Source: Rhizobium sp. 007 (GTDB lineage Bacteria; Pseudomonadota; Alphaproteobacteria; Rhizobiales; Rhizobiaceae). From it: a stretch of 64,000 nt of DNA. A program made the translations under genes and the position numbers. Shown here piece by piece: positions 24,808 to 33,861 of the stretch. The stretch lies in the NCBI RefSeq assembly GCF_015353075.1, contig NZ_CP064187.1, positions 4,223,001 to 4,287,000 of the forward strand, written 5' to 3'. Within the stretch, counting starts at the first letter, position 1. Every line of letters begins with the position of its first letter. The notes under the pieces were generated by a model. The model saw only the letters and a list, made by a program, of their open reading frames with translations. It was not told the origin of the DNA and did not search any database.

Positions 24808-25608
24808 ATGGCTGATATCTTTAGTGCACTCATTCTAGGCCTTATTGAAGGCCTTACTGAATTCATACCGGTTTCCTCGACGGCCCATGTCCTGCTCGCA
24901 GGGCATTTCCTGGGCTTTCGGTCGCCGGGCAATACATTTGTCGTTCTCATCCAGCTCGGCGCGATCCTTGCGATTCTTCTCGTCTATTTCAAGCGGCTGC
25001 TGAGCCTGGCGCTTGCGTTGCCCCGCAGCGCGCGGGCGCGACATTTCGTCCTTGCCGTACTCTTTGGTTTTCTGCCTGCAGCCGTTATCGGCGCAATTGC
25101 GCATGACTTCATCAAGAACGTGCTCTTCGAAACGCCGATGCTGATCTGCGTCGTCCTCATCCTTGGCGGCCTCGTCCTCCTTGCCGTCGACAAGATCCAG
25201 TTCAAGCCGAAGTATCATGATGTGACGGAGTTTTCCTTGCCGATGGCGCTGAAGATAGGCTTCTTCCAGTGCCTGGCAATGATCCCGGGAACATCCCGCT
25301 CGGGCGCCACGATCGTGGGCGCGTTGCTGATGGGTGCCGACAAGCGCTCTGCAGCCGAATTCTCGTTCTTTCTCGCCATGCCGACGATGGTCGGCGCTTT
25401 TGCTTTGGATTTGTACGAGAACCGCAATCTGCTGAGCTTCGATGACGGAATGCTCATCGTCATCGGCTTCGTGGCGGCTTTCGTCTCGGCGCTCTTCGTT
25501 GTCCGCGCGCTGCTCGATTTCGTGTCGATCCGGGGCTATGCGCCCTTCGCCTGGTGGCGAATCTTCATTGGCGCGGCAGGCCTGATCGGCTTGACGTTGT
25601 TCGGCTGA
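24808..25608 (+). CDS. uppP: Undecaprenyl-diphosphatase
   Basis: A 266-residue inner-membrane enzyme (BacA type) that dephosphorylates undecaprenyl diphosphate to recycle the lipid carrier of peptidoglycan and other polymers. Both active-site motifs are intact: [19 protein letters not shown] (Glu-rich loop, residues 12-30) and [18 protein letters not shown] (PGxSRSG phosphate loop, about 160). About eight membrane segments are apparent. AAGGG precedes the ATG. It confers some bacitracin resistance when abundant. Confidence 0.95.
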   Translation: MADIFSALILGLIEGLTEFIPVSSTAHVLLAGHFLGFRSPGNTFVVLIQLGAILAILLVYFKRLLSLALALPRSARARHFVLAVLFGFLPAAVIGAIAHDFIKNVLFETPMLICVVLILGGLVLLAVDKIQFKPKYHDVTEFSLPMALKIGFFQCLAMIPGTSRSGATIVGALLMGADKRSAAEFSFFLAMPTMVGAFALDLYENRNLLSFDDGMLIVIGFVAAFVSALFVVRALLDFVSIRGYAPFAWWRIFIGAAGLIGLTLFG

Positions 25609-25632
25609 TTTTCAGATATTTGACATCCGGGG

Positions 25633-25650
25633 CGGCTCCAGAAAGAGCCG
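25633..25650 (-). terminator. Hairpin downstream of the 50-aa peptide gene
   Basis: CGGCTC pairs with GAGCCG around a 6-base loop, 10 bp past the small gene's stop and 25 bp past uppP. There is no strong T run on either strand, so it may act as a weak or shared terminator. Confidence 0.35.
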
Positions 25651-25659
25651 GCCTTTGCC

Positions 25660-25812
25660 TCAGTGGTTGAGAGAGGCTGTGGAGCAGGGATCGATGCCAT
25701 AAGCCGGCGCGCAGCCGCCCTTCACCGCTGCGACCGAGCCGGGCGCAATGAAGGAACCTGCGAGGATAACCAGTGCCGCACACGCAAAAAGAAGCGCGAT
25801 TGACTTGCCCAT
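25660..25812 (-). CDS. Small exported or membrane peptide, 50 aa
   Basis: ATG at 25812 with GAAAGG about 9 bases upstream. The peptide begins MGKSIALLFACAALVILAGSFIA (shown in part: an N-terminal K followed by about 20 hydrophobic residues), then VAAVKGGCAPAYGIDPCSTASLNH with two Cys that could form a disulfide outside the cytoplasm. No family is recognised. It is convergent with uppP and has a hairpin just past its stop. Codon use and the signal-like start support a real gene. Confidence 0.6.
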   Translation of the reverse strand: MGKSIALLFACAALVILAGSFIAPGSVAAVKGGCAPAYGIDPCSTASLNH

Positions 25813-25969
25813 CGAATAAAGCCTTTCAAGTCGATTTAGCGCGCCGCAAATGGCGCTGAGTCCGTTTCAGGACGCGCGGGGTGTGTAGTCAGTGGAATGG
25901 CAAATAGCAATAAACGTTGCTGCTAAATGTGGCGTTAATTTCACTAAATTTTTAATGCGTCTTTTATGC

Positions 25970-25991
25970 AACGCCGTTCCGGCTCGGCGTT
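25970..25991. repeat. Inverted repeat AACGCCG-N8-CGGCGTT
   Basis: A 7-bp perfect stem with an 8-base loop, in an AT-rich gap. The same AACGCCG/CGGCGTT arms occur in the terminator at 26042-26072, so the two could pair with each other. No T run follows; role unknown. Confidence 0.4.
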
Positions 25992-26041
25992 ATATAAAGC
26001 ACGCGAAACTTGCCCGGTTGCCTGAAAGAAGCAAAAAGAAA

Positions 26042-26072
26042 AACGCCGTCTGTGAGCAAACACAGCGGCGTT
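26042..26072 (-). terminator. Rho-independent terminator of the NDUFA9-like gene
   Basis: AACGCCG-T-CTGTG, a 6-base loop, then CACAG-CGGCGTT: a 12-bp stem with one bulge. On the minus strand it is followed by TTTCTTTTTGC. It lies 20 bp past the stop of the Rossmann protein gene. Confidence 0.8.
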
Positions 26073-26091
26073 CAACCGATGCGATAATTTC

Positions 26092-27072
26092 TCAGGCTGA
26101 TTTTCCCGAACCCGTGTACTGACCATGCGGGCGGTAATGCACCAGATACGACGGCAGTACGGAGGCCAGCATTGTCGGCGTGACGCCGAGGGCCTTCAAC
26201 GTGAGGCCATCCGTTTCGGCCTTCGTTGAAACGACATTGTCGCGCTTCAGTAGGCGAACCTGGTCGGCCGTGATCGGGGGCTTAACGAAGGGAATGAGCG
26301 AAGCGACGCTGCCGATCAGCGAAGCGATGCTGAAGGGAATGGAAACCAGCCGGTTTTTGCGGGCGGTGATCTTCAGCATGACCTGAAGACATTCGCGGAA
26401 GGTGAGCACTTCCGGACCGCCGAGTTCATAGATCATCCCGCTCGCAGCCTTGCCCTCGACGGCGCGTGCCACGGCTTCTGCCACGTCCTCTACGTAGACC
26501 GGCTGCAGCTTCGTCTTGCCTCCACCGATAAGCGGAAGCACTGGCGAAAGGCGAGCCATCTCCGCAAATTTATTGAAGAAGCCGTCTTCCGGCCCGAAAA
26601 CGATCGACGGACGGAAGATTATGGCGTCCTTCTTGGTCGAAAGGATTGCCGCCTCCGCGCGGCCCTTGGTGCGGGCATAGCTGGAATCCGAATTGGCGTC
26701 GGCGCCGATTGCCGAAATATGGATGAGCTTCGCGCCGGATGCCCGGGCGGCTTCCGCCACGGCGCGCGCACCGAATTCCTGCACCGCATCGAAGGTGTTG
26801 CGGCCGGCCTCAAAGAGCACGCCGACACAGTTGATGACGAAGTCGGCACCCTCGACGGCGCGATCGACCGAAGTGCGGTAGCGCAGGTTCGCTTGGACAA
26901 AAGAAATCTGCCCGACATTGCCGAGCGGCTGCAGAAAACCTGCCAGATCCGGCCGCCGCACCGCGACGCGGATGCGATAGCCGCGCTTTGCGAGGGCGCG
27001 CACGATATGCCTGCCGAGAAAGCCAGAACCTCCGAACACGGTCACGAGCGGCGGCAGGTTGGCAAGGGTCAT
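26092..27072 (-). CDS. NAD(P)H-binding NDUFA9-like Rossmann protein
   Basis: A 326-residue atypical SDR related to the complex I accessory subunit NDUFA9. VTVFGGSGFLGRHIVRALAK is the NAD(P)-binding GxxGxxG loop; RVAVRRPDLAGFL with its Arg pair suggests NADP. GADFVINCVGVLFE and KLIHISAIGADANS follow as expected. Bacterial homologues in Rhizobiales may assist respiratory complex I or quinone metabolism, but this is not proven. AGGAG lies ahead of the ATG, and a strong terminator follows. Confidence 0.85.
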   Translation of the reverse strand: MTLANLPPLVTVFGGSGFLGRHIVRALAKRGYRIRVAVRRPDLAGFLQPLGNVGQISFVQANLRYRTSVDRAVEGADFVINCVGVLFEAGRNTFDAVQEFGARAVAEAARASGAKLIHISAIGADANSDSSYARTKGRAEAAILSTKKDAIIFRPSIVFGPEDGFFNKFAEMARLSPVLPLIGGGKTKLQPVYVEDVAEAVARAVEGKAASGMIYELGGPEVLTFRECLQVMLKITARKNRLVSIPFSIASLIGSVASLIPFVKPPITADQVRLLKRDNVVSTKAETDGLTLKALGVTPTMLASVLPSYLVHYRPHGQYTGSGKSA

Positions 27073-27184
27073 GGCAGGCTCCTCGAAAGGCTTGGATGGA
27101 CGCGTTGATCGGCACTCGTATTAGCCGAAACCCGGCGCGACGGAAAGGTCCATCTTGCCTCAGCTTCGCAGATGCAAAGAGTGC

Positions 27185-27472
27185 TCAGACGCCTTCAACA
27201 ACCACCATTTCCGCGTCGGCGACTTCCTGGCGGATCTTGGCGGCAATCTGGTATTCCGGGGAGTTGTAGCAATCGACCGCAGCCTGCATGGACGGGAACT
27301 CGATGACGACGTTTCGGGCTCGCGATTTACCTTCAAGTTCGGTGATTGCACCGCCGCGGGCGAGGAAGTTTGCGCCGTATTTTTCAAAGGCCGGCTTAGC
27401 TGCCGCGACGTAATCCTTGTAGCGCTCGGGATCGCGAACATCGACGCGTGCAATCCAGTATCCTTTTGCCAT
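27185..27472 (-). CDS. DUF1330 domain-containing protein
   Basis: A 95-residue ferredoxin-like alpha/beta barrel protein of DUF1330: KGYWIARVDVRDPERYKDYV, then FLARGG, RNVVIEFPSMQAAVDCYNSPEYQ and a C-terminal EMVVVEGV. The family dimerises and has no settled function. The ATG at 27472 follows a perfect AGGAGG; the longer frame upstream has no ribosome-binding site. Lies 81 bp after pyrF on the same strand. Confidence 0.88.
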   Translation of the reverse strand: MAKGYWIARVDVRDPERYKDYVAAAKPAFEKYGANFLARGGAITELEGKSRARNVVIEFPSMQAAVDCYNSPEYQIAAKIRQEVADAEMVVVEGV

Positions 27473-27553
27473 GGTTTTCTCCTCCTGTTGACGGTTGCCC
27501 ACGTCATCCAAATCGCTGATATGTTCAGTATCAGCCGCGTCCTTCGCCAAGCG

Positions 27554-28246
27554 TCAGAGCGCGGCTTCCATCTCGGCAAGAATGGCGCGTGCCGCTTCCT
27601 TCGGATCGGGCGCCTTGACGATCGGACGGGCGACGACGAGGTGGCTTGAGCCGGCCTTCAGCGCATCGGCGGGGGTCATGACACGCTTCTGATCACCCTT
27701 TTCACTACCTGCCGGGCGGATGCCGGGGGTGACGATTGCCATTCCGGGTCCGACGATTTTCCGAACGGCGGCGGATTCTTCTGCGGAGCAGACGACGCCG
27801 CCCATCCCGGCGAGCAGCGCCTGTTCGGCGCGGCGCAGCACCAGTGTATGCGGGTCGTATTCGTAACCTGCAGCGATCAGATCCTGCTCGTCCATCGAGG
27901 TAAGGACGGTCACGCCGAGCAGGCAGAGTTCGGAACCCTTTGCCGCTTCGACGGCAGCCTTCATCGCCTTGGGATAGGCATGCAGCGTCAGCATGGACAT
28001 ACCCATCTTCACGATGTTCTCGACGCCGGAAGCGACCGTGTTGTCGATATCGAGCAGCTTCATGTCGAGGAAGATCTTCTTGCCGCTCTGTGCGAGATCG
28101 CGTGCGAATTCCAGACCGCCGGCGAAGACGAGCTGATAGCCGATCTTGAAGAAGAGAACGTCGTCGCCGAGCGTCGAGACGATCTGTTCCGCCTCGCCAA
28201 GTGTCGGAACATCCAGCCCGACGATCAGCCGCTCGCGTGCGTTCAT
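27554..28246 (-). CDS. pyrF: Orotidine 5'-phosphate decarboxylase
   Basis: A 230-residue TIM barrel that converts OMP to UMP in pyrimidine synthesis. [12 protein letters not shown] opens the barrel, [17 protein letters not shown] carries the catalytic Asp-Lys-x-x-Asp, and [17 protein letters not shown] holds the phosphate-binding loop. Length is standard. Begins 1 bp after the stop of the histidine-phosphatase gene, so translation is probably coupled. The start at 28246 is preferred over an upstream in-frame extension that would lie inside the neighbouring gene. Confidence 0.95.
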   Translation of the reverse strand: MNARERLIVGLDVPTLGEAEQIVSTLGDDVLFFKIGYQLVFAGGLEFARDLAQSGKKIFLDMKLLDIDNTVASGVENIVKMGMSMLTLHAYPKAMKAAVEAAKGSELCLLGVTVLTSMDEQDLIAAGYEYDPHTLVLRRAEQALLAGMGGVVCSAEESAAVRKIVGPGMAIVTPGIRPAGSEKGDQKRVMTPADALKAGSSHLVVARPIVKAPDPKEAARAILAEMEAAL

Positions 28247-28247
28247 C

Positions 28248-28835
28248 TCACATCCGTCCCTGCCAGTTTTCCATGGGCGTCCAGTCGCATGATAAGCGCC
28301 GGTCTGCAAGGCTGAAACAATAGAGATTGCCGCCACCGGGCGGCTGATCGCGATCGCGCGCGATGACGCGGCTCTCAAGATGGCATTTCAACAGCGTGCC
28401 GACCCCGCCATGCCCGACAAAGGCGATCGGCTCGTTCGGATCGTGATCGGCGAGAACAGCTTCGAAGGCCGAAACGATGCGCTGCTGCGCATCGGCGGCA
28501 CGCTCCCAGCCTCTGAAACTATCTTGCGGATGCGCGAAGAACCAGTCGGCAGCTTTCTCGAACTCCGGAGGTGGCAGGAAGCCCGTTGCGGACCGGTCGT
28601 TCTCATGCATACCATGTCGGATTTCGATGGCCACGCCTGCCGTCGCAGCCAGTATTTCCGCGGTCTCGACGGCCTTCGTCTCGTCGCTGGAAATAATACG
28701 GCGCAGTTTCCTCGCCCAGCTGCTTTCAGCCGCCTTGCGCGCGCGCGCCTCGCCGATCTCGGATAAACCCCATTTGGGCACCGCGACGTTCGGATCGATT
28801 TTCACTTGCGGGTGGGTGATGTACAGCCCGTACAT
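28248..28835 (-). CDS. Histidine-phosphatase-superfamily protein (SixA/PhoE-like)
   Basis: A 195-residue protein of the phosphoglycerate-mutase-like fold. The nucleophile motif, normally R-H-G, reads [11 protein letters not shown]: Thr-His-Pro, so the His is kept but Arg and Gly are not. [15 protein letters not shown] and [16 protein letters not shown] are the expected phosphate-loop helices, and [12 protein letters not shown] carries the second His. A full enzyme may still work with the altered motif. Middle of a pmtA-this gene-pyrF string with 1-bp gaps. Confidence 0.82.
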   Translation of the reverse strand: MYGLYITHPQVKIDPNVAVPKWGLSEIGEARARKAAESSWARKLRRIISSDETKAVETAEILAATAGVAIEIRHGMHENDRSATGFLPPPEFEKAADWFFAHPQDSFRGWERAADAQQRIVSAFEAVLADHDPNEPIAFVGHGGVGTLLKCHLESRVIARDRDQPPGGGNLYCFSLADRRLSCDWTPMENWQGRM

Positions 28836-28836
28836 A

Positions 28837-29430
28837 TCAGCTGCGTCGGTAGATCCAGAGCTGGGCCGGCGGGATATTGCGGACGATGAAATCGAAATGC
28901 TGGATGTGGTAGCGCTCCGGCCGCGCGATGATCGGCGAGACCGGACCATAGGAAATCTGCACGACCGGCCGGCCTGCCGGAATACGGTCGAGCAGGCTTT
29001 CCAGAAGCGCAATTCGCGCCTGCATCGGGAAGTTCAGCAGCGGCACGGCCGAAACGACGGAATCGAACGTCTGATCCTTGAGGTCGCCGAGCGTCTTGTC
29101 GAGGTCGAAGGCGTCGCCATTGATGAAGCGGACACTGGGGTAAAGGCGGACGAGATGCTCGTAAAAATCCGTCGAATATTCGATGGCGACGAGATTTTCC
29201 GGCTTCACGCCGCGCCCGAGGATCGCCTTGGTGATCGCGCCCGTGCCGGGACCGAGTTCAAGAACCGGTAGGCCGGAATTCAGGTGGATGACGCTTGCCA
29301 TCTTGCGGGCGGTGATGGAGGAGGTGGGAACGATGGAGCCGACAGTTTTCGGCCCCTGCATCATGCCCTTGAAGAAACGGATTTCTTCATCGAACTTCTT
29401 GCCGAGCCGTTCTTTCAGCCGCAACGCCAT
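28837..29430 (-). CDS. pmtA: Phosphatidylethanolamine N-methyltransferase
   Basis: A 197-residue SAM-dependent methyltransferase of the Rhizobium/Sinorhizobium PmtA type, which methylates phosphatidylethanolamine three times to make phosphatidylcholine at the inner membrane. GPKTVGSIVPTSSITARKMA is a typical N-terminal stretch, VLELGPGTGAITKAIL the SAM loop, and LVAIEYSTDFYEHL motif II. QISYGPVSPI and the final PPAQLWIYRR are also diagnostic. GGAGGA precedes the ATG at 29430. Phosphatidylcholine matters for plant-associated rhizobia. Confidence 0.93.
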   Translation of the reverse strand: MALRLKERLGKKFDEEIRFFKGMMQGPKTVGSIVPTSSITARKMASVIHLNSGLPVLELGPGTGAITKAILGRGVKPENLVAIEYSTDFYEHLVRLYPSVRFINGDAFDLDKTLGDLKDQTFDSVVSAVPLLNFPMQARIALLESLLDRIPAGRPVVQISYGPVSPIIARPERYHIQHFDFIVRNIPPAQLWIYRRS

Positions 29431-29548
29431 GCCGTCCTCCACGAATAATGTACCAAAACCGCTAGCTATCTATTTGCCATCCTCTGGCGCAAAAACAAGA
29501 CCAAACGTCGCAATCGGCAAACTTTACCGCGGCAAATGCGACGTGCGT

Positions 29549-30667
29549 TTACACGCGCATCGGCATCAGAACGTAAAGTGCATCATCGCCGGCGGTATCG
29601 CGAATGAGCGTCGGCGAGCCTGCATCGGCAAGCAGAAAAATCGCCTGATCGCCGGAAAGCTGCGCCGTGATGTCGAGCAGATATTTGGCATTGAAACCGA
29701 TTTCCATCGAATCCGTGTCGTAACCGACGGCGACTTCTTCCGTCGCGCTGCCAGAATCCGGATTGTTGACGGTAAGCAGAAGCTGGCCGTCTGATAGTGC
29801 GAGCTTCACGGCGCGACCGCGCTCGGAAGAAATCGTCGAAACGCGGTCGACAGCCTGGGCGAATGTCGTGCAATCGACGCGCATTTCCTTGTCGTTGCCG
29901 GTGGGGATCACACGCTGGTAATCCGGAAAGGTGCCATCGATGAGCTTGGAGGTCATGACGATCGAGTCGATGCCGAGGCGGATTTTGGCATCTGAGACTT
30001 CGACGGTGACCACCGCATCGGGATTGTCGACGAGCTTCTGGAGTTCACCGACCGTCTTGCGCGGAATGATGATGCCAGGCATGCCTTCGGAGCCGGAGGG
30101 CGCCTTCACGTCGGCACGTGCGAGGCGGTGGCCGTCGGTCGCTACCGCGCGCAGCTTCAAGTCGCCCTCGCTTTCGATCGTGTGGAAGAATATGCCGTTC
30201 AGATAGTAGCGCGTTTCTTCGGTCGAGATCGCAAACTGCGTGCGGTCGATCAGCATCTTGAGATCGGCTGCCTTCAGCTTGAAGGAATGCGTGAACGTGC
30301 CGGCGGTCAGATCCGGGAAATCGGATTCCGGCAGGCACTGCAGCGAGAATTTCGAGCGGCCGGACTGGACAGCCATCGAGCCGCCATCCGTCGAGGTTGC
30401 CAAAAGAACTTCCGAACCGTCCGGCAGTTTGCGCACAATGTCGTAAAGGAGATGCGCCGGAACCGTTGTGGCGCCGCCCTGCTCGACATTGGCGGGCGTG
30501 GCTTCGGTCACTTCGAGATCGAGGTCGGTCGCCTTCATGTCGAGCTTCTGGCCATCGGCGCGCAGCATGATATTGGACAGGATCGGGATCGTGTTGCGAC
30601 GTTCGACCACGCGGTGAACGTGGTTCAGCGACTTCAAAAGGTTTGACCGCTCAATAGTTATACGCAT
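29549..30667 (-). CDS. dnaN: DNA polymerase III subunit beta (sliding clamp)
   Basis: A 372-residue clamp subunit; two copies form the ring that tethers DNA polymerase III to DNA. Three successive domains are present: MRITIERSNLLKSLNHVHRVVERR starts domain I (read as MRITIERSNLLKSL), FAISTEETRYYLNGIFF opens domain II and IPTGNDKEMRVDCTTFAQAV domain III, ending YVLMPMRV, the common clamp C terminus that forms part of the peptide pocket. Length is standard. Monocistronic here, divergent from rsmI; dnaN is not next to dnaA, as usual in Rhizobiales. Confidence 0.98.
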   Translation of the reverse strand: MRITIERSNLLKSLNHVHRVVERRNTIPILSNIMLRADGQKLDMKATDLDLEVTEATPANVEQGGATTVPAHLLYDIVRKLPDGSEVLLATSTDGGSMAVQSGRSKFSLQCLPESDFPDLTAGTFTHSFKLKAADLKMLIDRTQFAISTEETRYYLNGIFFHTIESEGDLKLRAVATDGHRLARADVKAPSGSEGMPGIIIPRKTVGELQKLVDNPDAVVTVEVSDAKIRLGIDSIVMTSKLIDGTFPDYQRVIPTGNDKEMRVDCTTFAQAVDRVSTISSERGRAVKLALSDGQLLLTVNNPDSGSATEEVAVGYDTDSMEIGFNAKYLLDITAQLSGDQAIFLLADAGSPTLIRDTAGDDALYVLMPMRV

Positions 30668-30910
30668 GGGATGCTACCGCTTTCGACCGTTACTGCCCCA
30701 GCGCGCAAAACGCGCCGGAAGATGCTGTCCGGCTCCGGGCCGGAGGAGTGGACAGGCAAAATGGCAGAACTTTGCTGACGAATGCAAGGGGTGCGAGACG
30801 CAGCAGCGCTGCAATTGCCGTTTTCCGGGACAATGCTCACAGAAATCCGAACACTTGCTGCGGGCCAAACCCCCGCGCATAAAGGCAGAGAGCCAAAGGA
30901 GCCATCGAAA

Positions 30911-31831
30911 TTGAATAATGAGGAAACAGCGGGCGAGGGCGGCAGGCAGCGCGGCTATCGCCTGCACAATGTCGCCATCCCGGCCCGCCCGCTGGAAGCG
31001 GCGCTTTATCTTGTCGCTACGCCGATCGGCAATCTGGGCGATATCACGTTGCGGGCACTGGAAACGCTGGCGGGTGCCGATGTGCTCGCCTGCGAGGATA
31101 CGCGCGTGACCCGCGTTCTGCTCGACCGATACGGCATTCAGAACCGGCCCTTTGCCTATCATGAGCACAATGCCGATGAGGCGGGTCCGCGATTGCTGCA
31201 GGCTCTGGAGGCGGGCAGGTCTGTTGCACTTGTCTCAGATGCCGGGACGCCGCTTGTCTCTGACCCCGGCTATCGCCTTGCACAGTCGGCGATCGAAGCA
31301 GGTTACCGTGTCGTGCCCATTCCGGGAGCATCGGCGCCGCTTGCCGCGCTTGTCGGCTCGGGCCTGCCGAACGACGCCTTTTTGTTTGCGGGGTTCCTCC
31401 CAGCGAAGGACAAGGCGCGGCGCGACCGGCTGGCGGAATTTGTCGCCGCTCCAGCGACGCTCCTGTTCTTTGAATCGCCCCACCGGATCGGCGCGACGCT
31501 GGCTGCTGCCGCCGACGTGCTCGGGCCTACCCGTAGGGCGTCCGTTTGCCGCGAACTGACGAAAACATATGAGGAGTTCCGCCGCGGCACGCTCGCGGAG
31601 CTTGCCGCGCATTATGCTGAAATCCACAATGTGAAGGGCGAGATCGTGCTCGTCGTCGGCCCACCGGAAGAGCGGCCGGCTGACGAAGCGGATGTGGGGG
31701 CCATCCTTGCCGACCTTGCGACTTCCATGCCGACGGCAAAGGCAGCCGCCGAAGCCGCACGCGTCACCGGATTGCCGCGCAAGGAACTCTACCAGCGCTT
31801 GCTTGATATGAAGGCCAAGGATGGGCGATAG
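30911..31831 (+). CDS. rsmI: 16S rRNA (cytidine-1402-2'-O)-methyltransferase
   Basis: A 306-residue tetrapyrrole-methylase-fold enzyme that methylates the ribose of C1402 in the decoding centre. ALYLVATPIGNLGDITLRAL is the hallmark N-terminal loop, followed by DVLACEDTRVTRVLLDRY, ALVSDAGTPLVSDPGYRL and IPGASAPLAALVGSGLP. The start appears to be TTG at 30911, with AAAGGAG about 10 bases ahead; in-frame ATG codons further up lack a ribosome-binding site. In related genomes yraN and gshB follow; here yraN is missing. Confidence 0.93.
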   Translation: MNNEETAGEGGRQRGYRLHNVAIPARPLEAALYLVATPIGNLGDITLRALETLAGADVLACEDTRVTRVLLDRYGIQNRPFAYHEHNADEAGPRLLQALEAGRSVALVSDAGTPLVSDPGYRLAQSAIEAGYRVVPIPGASAPLAALVGSGLPNDAFLFAGFLPAKDKARRDRLAEFVAAPATLLFFESPHRIGATLAAAADVLGPTRRASVCRELTKTYEEFRRGTLAELAAHYAEIHNVKGEIVLVVGPPEERPADEADVGAILADLATSMPTAKAAAEAARVTGLPRKELYQRLLDMKAKDGR

Positions 31832-31886
31832 CTACGACCATTAGCCGGCGAAAGATAGGTCGGCCATGTCTTTCCGGCGCTGTGAC

Positions 31887-32171
31887 GTCGGCATTCGTAC
31901 CGAGGATCTGCGGCTGGCAGGTTCAAATGAATATGCGATGCCTGATTGTGGAATATGTCGAAGAACTCGGCTCGCAGCGGCTCGTGCATGGCCTTACGGG
32001 CGAACAGCCGCTGAGGGCGGTCGTCTCCCGGAAACGGCGCTGGCACCGGAACTGCGTTTCGTGATCACGCCGCAAAAGCTGCATTTCTTCGCGCATGATA
32101 CCGGCAAGCGCATCGGTGCCGGTGCTGCGATCACTGCTCATCATCCGGCAGTCGCAGACGCCATATCGTAG
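31887..32171 (+). pseudogene. C-terminal remnant of a sugar ABC-transporter ATPase (MalK/UgpC type)
   Basis: Fragments of a TOBE-like regulatory domain in two frames. VGIRTEDLRLAGSNEYA (from 31887) is in frame 1. VEYVEELGSQRLVHGLTGEQ (from about 31948) is in frame 2 after a shift near 31945. ETALAPELRFVITPQKLHFF, then DTGKRIG, returns to frame 1 after a shift near 32028. The nucleotide-binding domain (Walker A/B) is absent, so only the last 90-95 codons remain. Follows rsmI by about 50 bp in the place where yraN is expected. Confidence 0.7.
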
Positions 32172-32272
32172 AGGTTTGAATGGACTGCTAAAATTTTAGC
32201 GGCCGCTTGAACGCCTCCGTTACGACTCTCTGCTATTCCGCAATGATTGGGGTAGCAAATTTGGGGGGTTCC

Positions 32273-32776
32273 ATGGCCGTGAAGCTCATGCTCGCAAGCG
32301 CAGTCGCAATGGCTGCGCGTTCGCTGCCGTACGCGGTCGCGCCAACACGCGGCAGGAATTTCGTCGCACACTCCAGCGACCACCTGCCGATGAAATCGAC
32401 GCCGATCAATCCTGACTGGATCGTCGATGGCAACCCGCAGGCGCGCACGGCCGAACATTCCCGCGGTCATGACGACGCATCGCTCACGGCGATCTGGGAT
32501 TGCACAGCCGGCGAGTTCCGCTGGTTCTTCGGCTGGGACGAGACGGTGATGATCCTCGAAGGCGAGGTGCACGTCACCGCCGAAGACGGAACGGAACGCA
32601 CGCTGCGCGCCGGCGACGTTGCGTTCTTCGCGGGCGGCACATGGGCGAACTGGCGGGTGGACAACTACGTCCGGAAGGTCGCTTTTCTGCGCAAGCCCTT
32701 CCCCAGGCCTGTGGCAATCCTCTATCGGCTTCGCAACCTGTTGCGCAGCAGCGGCCAGCAGGGTCTCGCGGCCTGA
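32273..32776 (+). CDS. Cupin-domain protein (DUF861/EutQ-like)
   Basis: A 167-residue protein with a single cupin barrel in its second half: HDDASLTAIWDCTAGEFRWFFGWDETVMILEGEVHVTAEDG, recognised from WDETVMILEGEV, then LRAGDVAFFAGGTWANWRVD, as in the DUF861 group. Function unknown; such cupins often bind a sugar or a metal. The ATG at 32273 follows GGGGGG; an earlier in-frame start at 32207 lacks one. It lies with an ABC ATPase remnant between rsmI and gshB, so it likely arrived by transfer. Confidence 0.75.
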   Translation: MAVKLMLASAVAMAARSLPYAVAPTRGRNFVAHSSDHLPMKSTPINPDWIVDGNPQARTAEHSRGHDDASLTAIWDCTAGEFRWFFGWDETVMILEGEVHVTAEDGTERTLRAGDVAFFAGGTWANWRVDNYVRKVAFLRKPFPRPVAILYRLRNLLRSSGQQGLAA

Positions 32777-32870
32777 AATCCTTGATGCCCGCACCTGGAA
32801 GTCCTTGATTGACCGTTGCGTTTGCTTTGCTTGCGACCTACATCTGTCCGGCACTCACTGAGGGACGGAA

Positions 32871-33818
32871 ATGGCCAATATCAAGAACGTAGCGGTCCAG
32901 ATGGACCATGTCGCAGGCATCAACATTGCAGGCGATTCTACCTTCGCCATGAGTCTTGAGGCCCAAGCCCGAGGCTACAAGCTTTTCCATTATACGCCTG
33001 AGCGGCTGAGCCTCCGCGACGGCAAGCTTTACGCTTCCGTCGAACCGATGCTGCTGCGTGACATGAAGGGCGATCATTTCGAGCTCGGTGCGCCCGAACG
33101 GGTCGATCTTTCGACCATGGATGTCGTGCTGCTCCGGCAGGATCCGCCCTTCGACATGGCCTACATCACCTCCACGCATCTCTTGGAACGCATTCACCCG
33201 AAGACGCTCGTTGTCAATGATCCGGCCTGGGTGCGCAATTCGCCGGAGAAGATCTTCGTCACCGAATTTGCCGATCTCATGCCGAAGACACTGATCACCA
33301 AGGATGCGGCCGAGGTCCGCCGCTTCCGCGACGAGATGGGCGATATCATCTTGAAGCCGCTTTACGGAAACGGCGGTGCCGGCGTCTTCCACTCGACGAG
33401 GGACGACCGCAACCTGTCCTCGCTGCTCGAAATGTTCGGCCAGCTCTTCCGCGAACCCTTTATCGCCCAGCAGTATCTTCCCGATGTCCGCAAGGGCGAC
33501 AAGCGCATCATCCTGGTTGACGGCGAGCCGGCAGGGGCGATCAACCGGGTTCCTGCCGACCACGACAGCCGCTCCAACATGCATGTCGGCGGCCGCGCGG
33601 AAGCGACCGAGCTCACGGCGCGTGAAAAGGAAATCTGCCAACGCATCGGCCCGGCGCTCAGGGAACGCGGCTTTCTGCTCGTTGGCATCGATGTCATCGG
33701 CGACTACATGACCGAAATCAACGTCACGTCGCCGACCGGAATTCGCGAGGTCCGCAAGTTCGGCGGCGCTGATATCGCAAGCCTTCTCTGGGATGCGATT
33801 GAGCGCAAGCGCCCATAG
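32871..33818 (+). CDS. gshB: Glutathione synthetase
   Basis: A 315-residue ATP-grasp enzyme that joins gamma-glutamylcysteine and glycine, the second step of glutathione synthesis. [21 protein letters not shown] is the N-terminal substrate domain (recognisable from [11 protein letters not shown]), [14 protein letters not shown] the ATP-grasp glycine loop, and [21 protein letters not shown] and [20 protein letters not shown] the ATP/Mg site. The many GST genes in the window depend on this product. Followed by the broken comM. Confidence 0.97.
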   Translation: MANIKNVAVQMDHVAGINIAGDSTFAMSLEAQARGYKLFHYTPERLSLRDGKLYASVEPMLLRDMKGDHFELGAPERVDLSTMDVVLLRQDPPFDMAYITSTHLLERIHPKTLVVNDPAWVRNSPEKIFVTEFADLMPKTLITKDAAEVRRFRDEMGDIILKPLYGNGGAGVFHSTRDDRNLSSLLEMFGQLFREPFIAQQYLPDVRKGDKRIILVDGEPAGAINRVPADHDSRSNMHVGGRAEATELTAREKEICQRIGPALRERGFLLVGIDVIGDYMTEINVTSPTGIREVRKFGGADIASLLWDAIERKRP

Positions 33819-33861
33819 GGTGTTCCGGCTTGTGTTCCCCTACAACCTGACTGCAGCAGAG

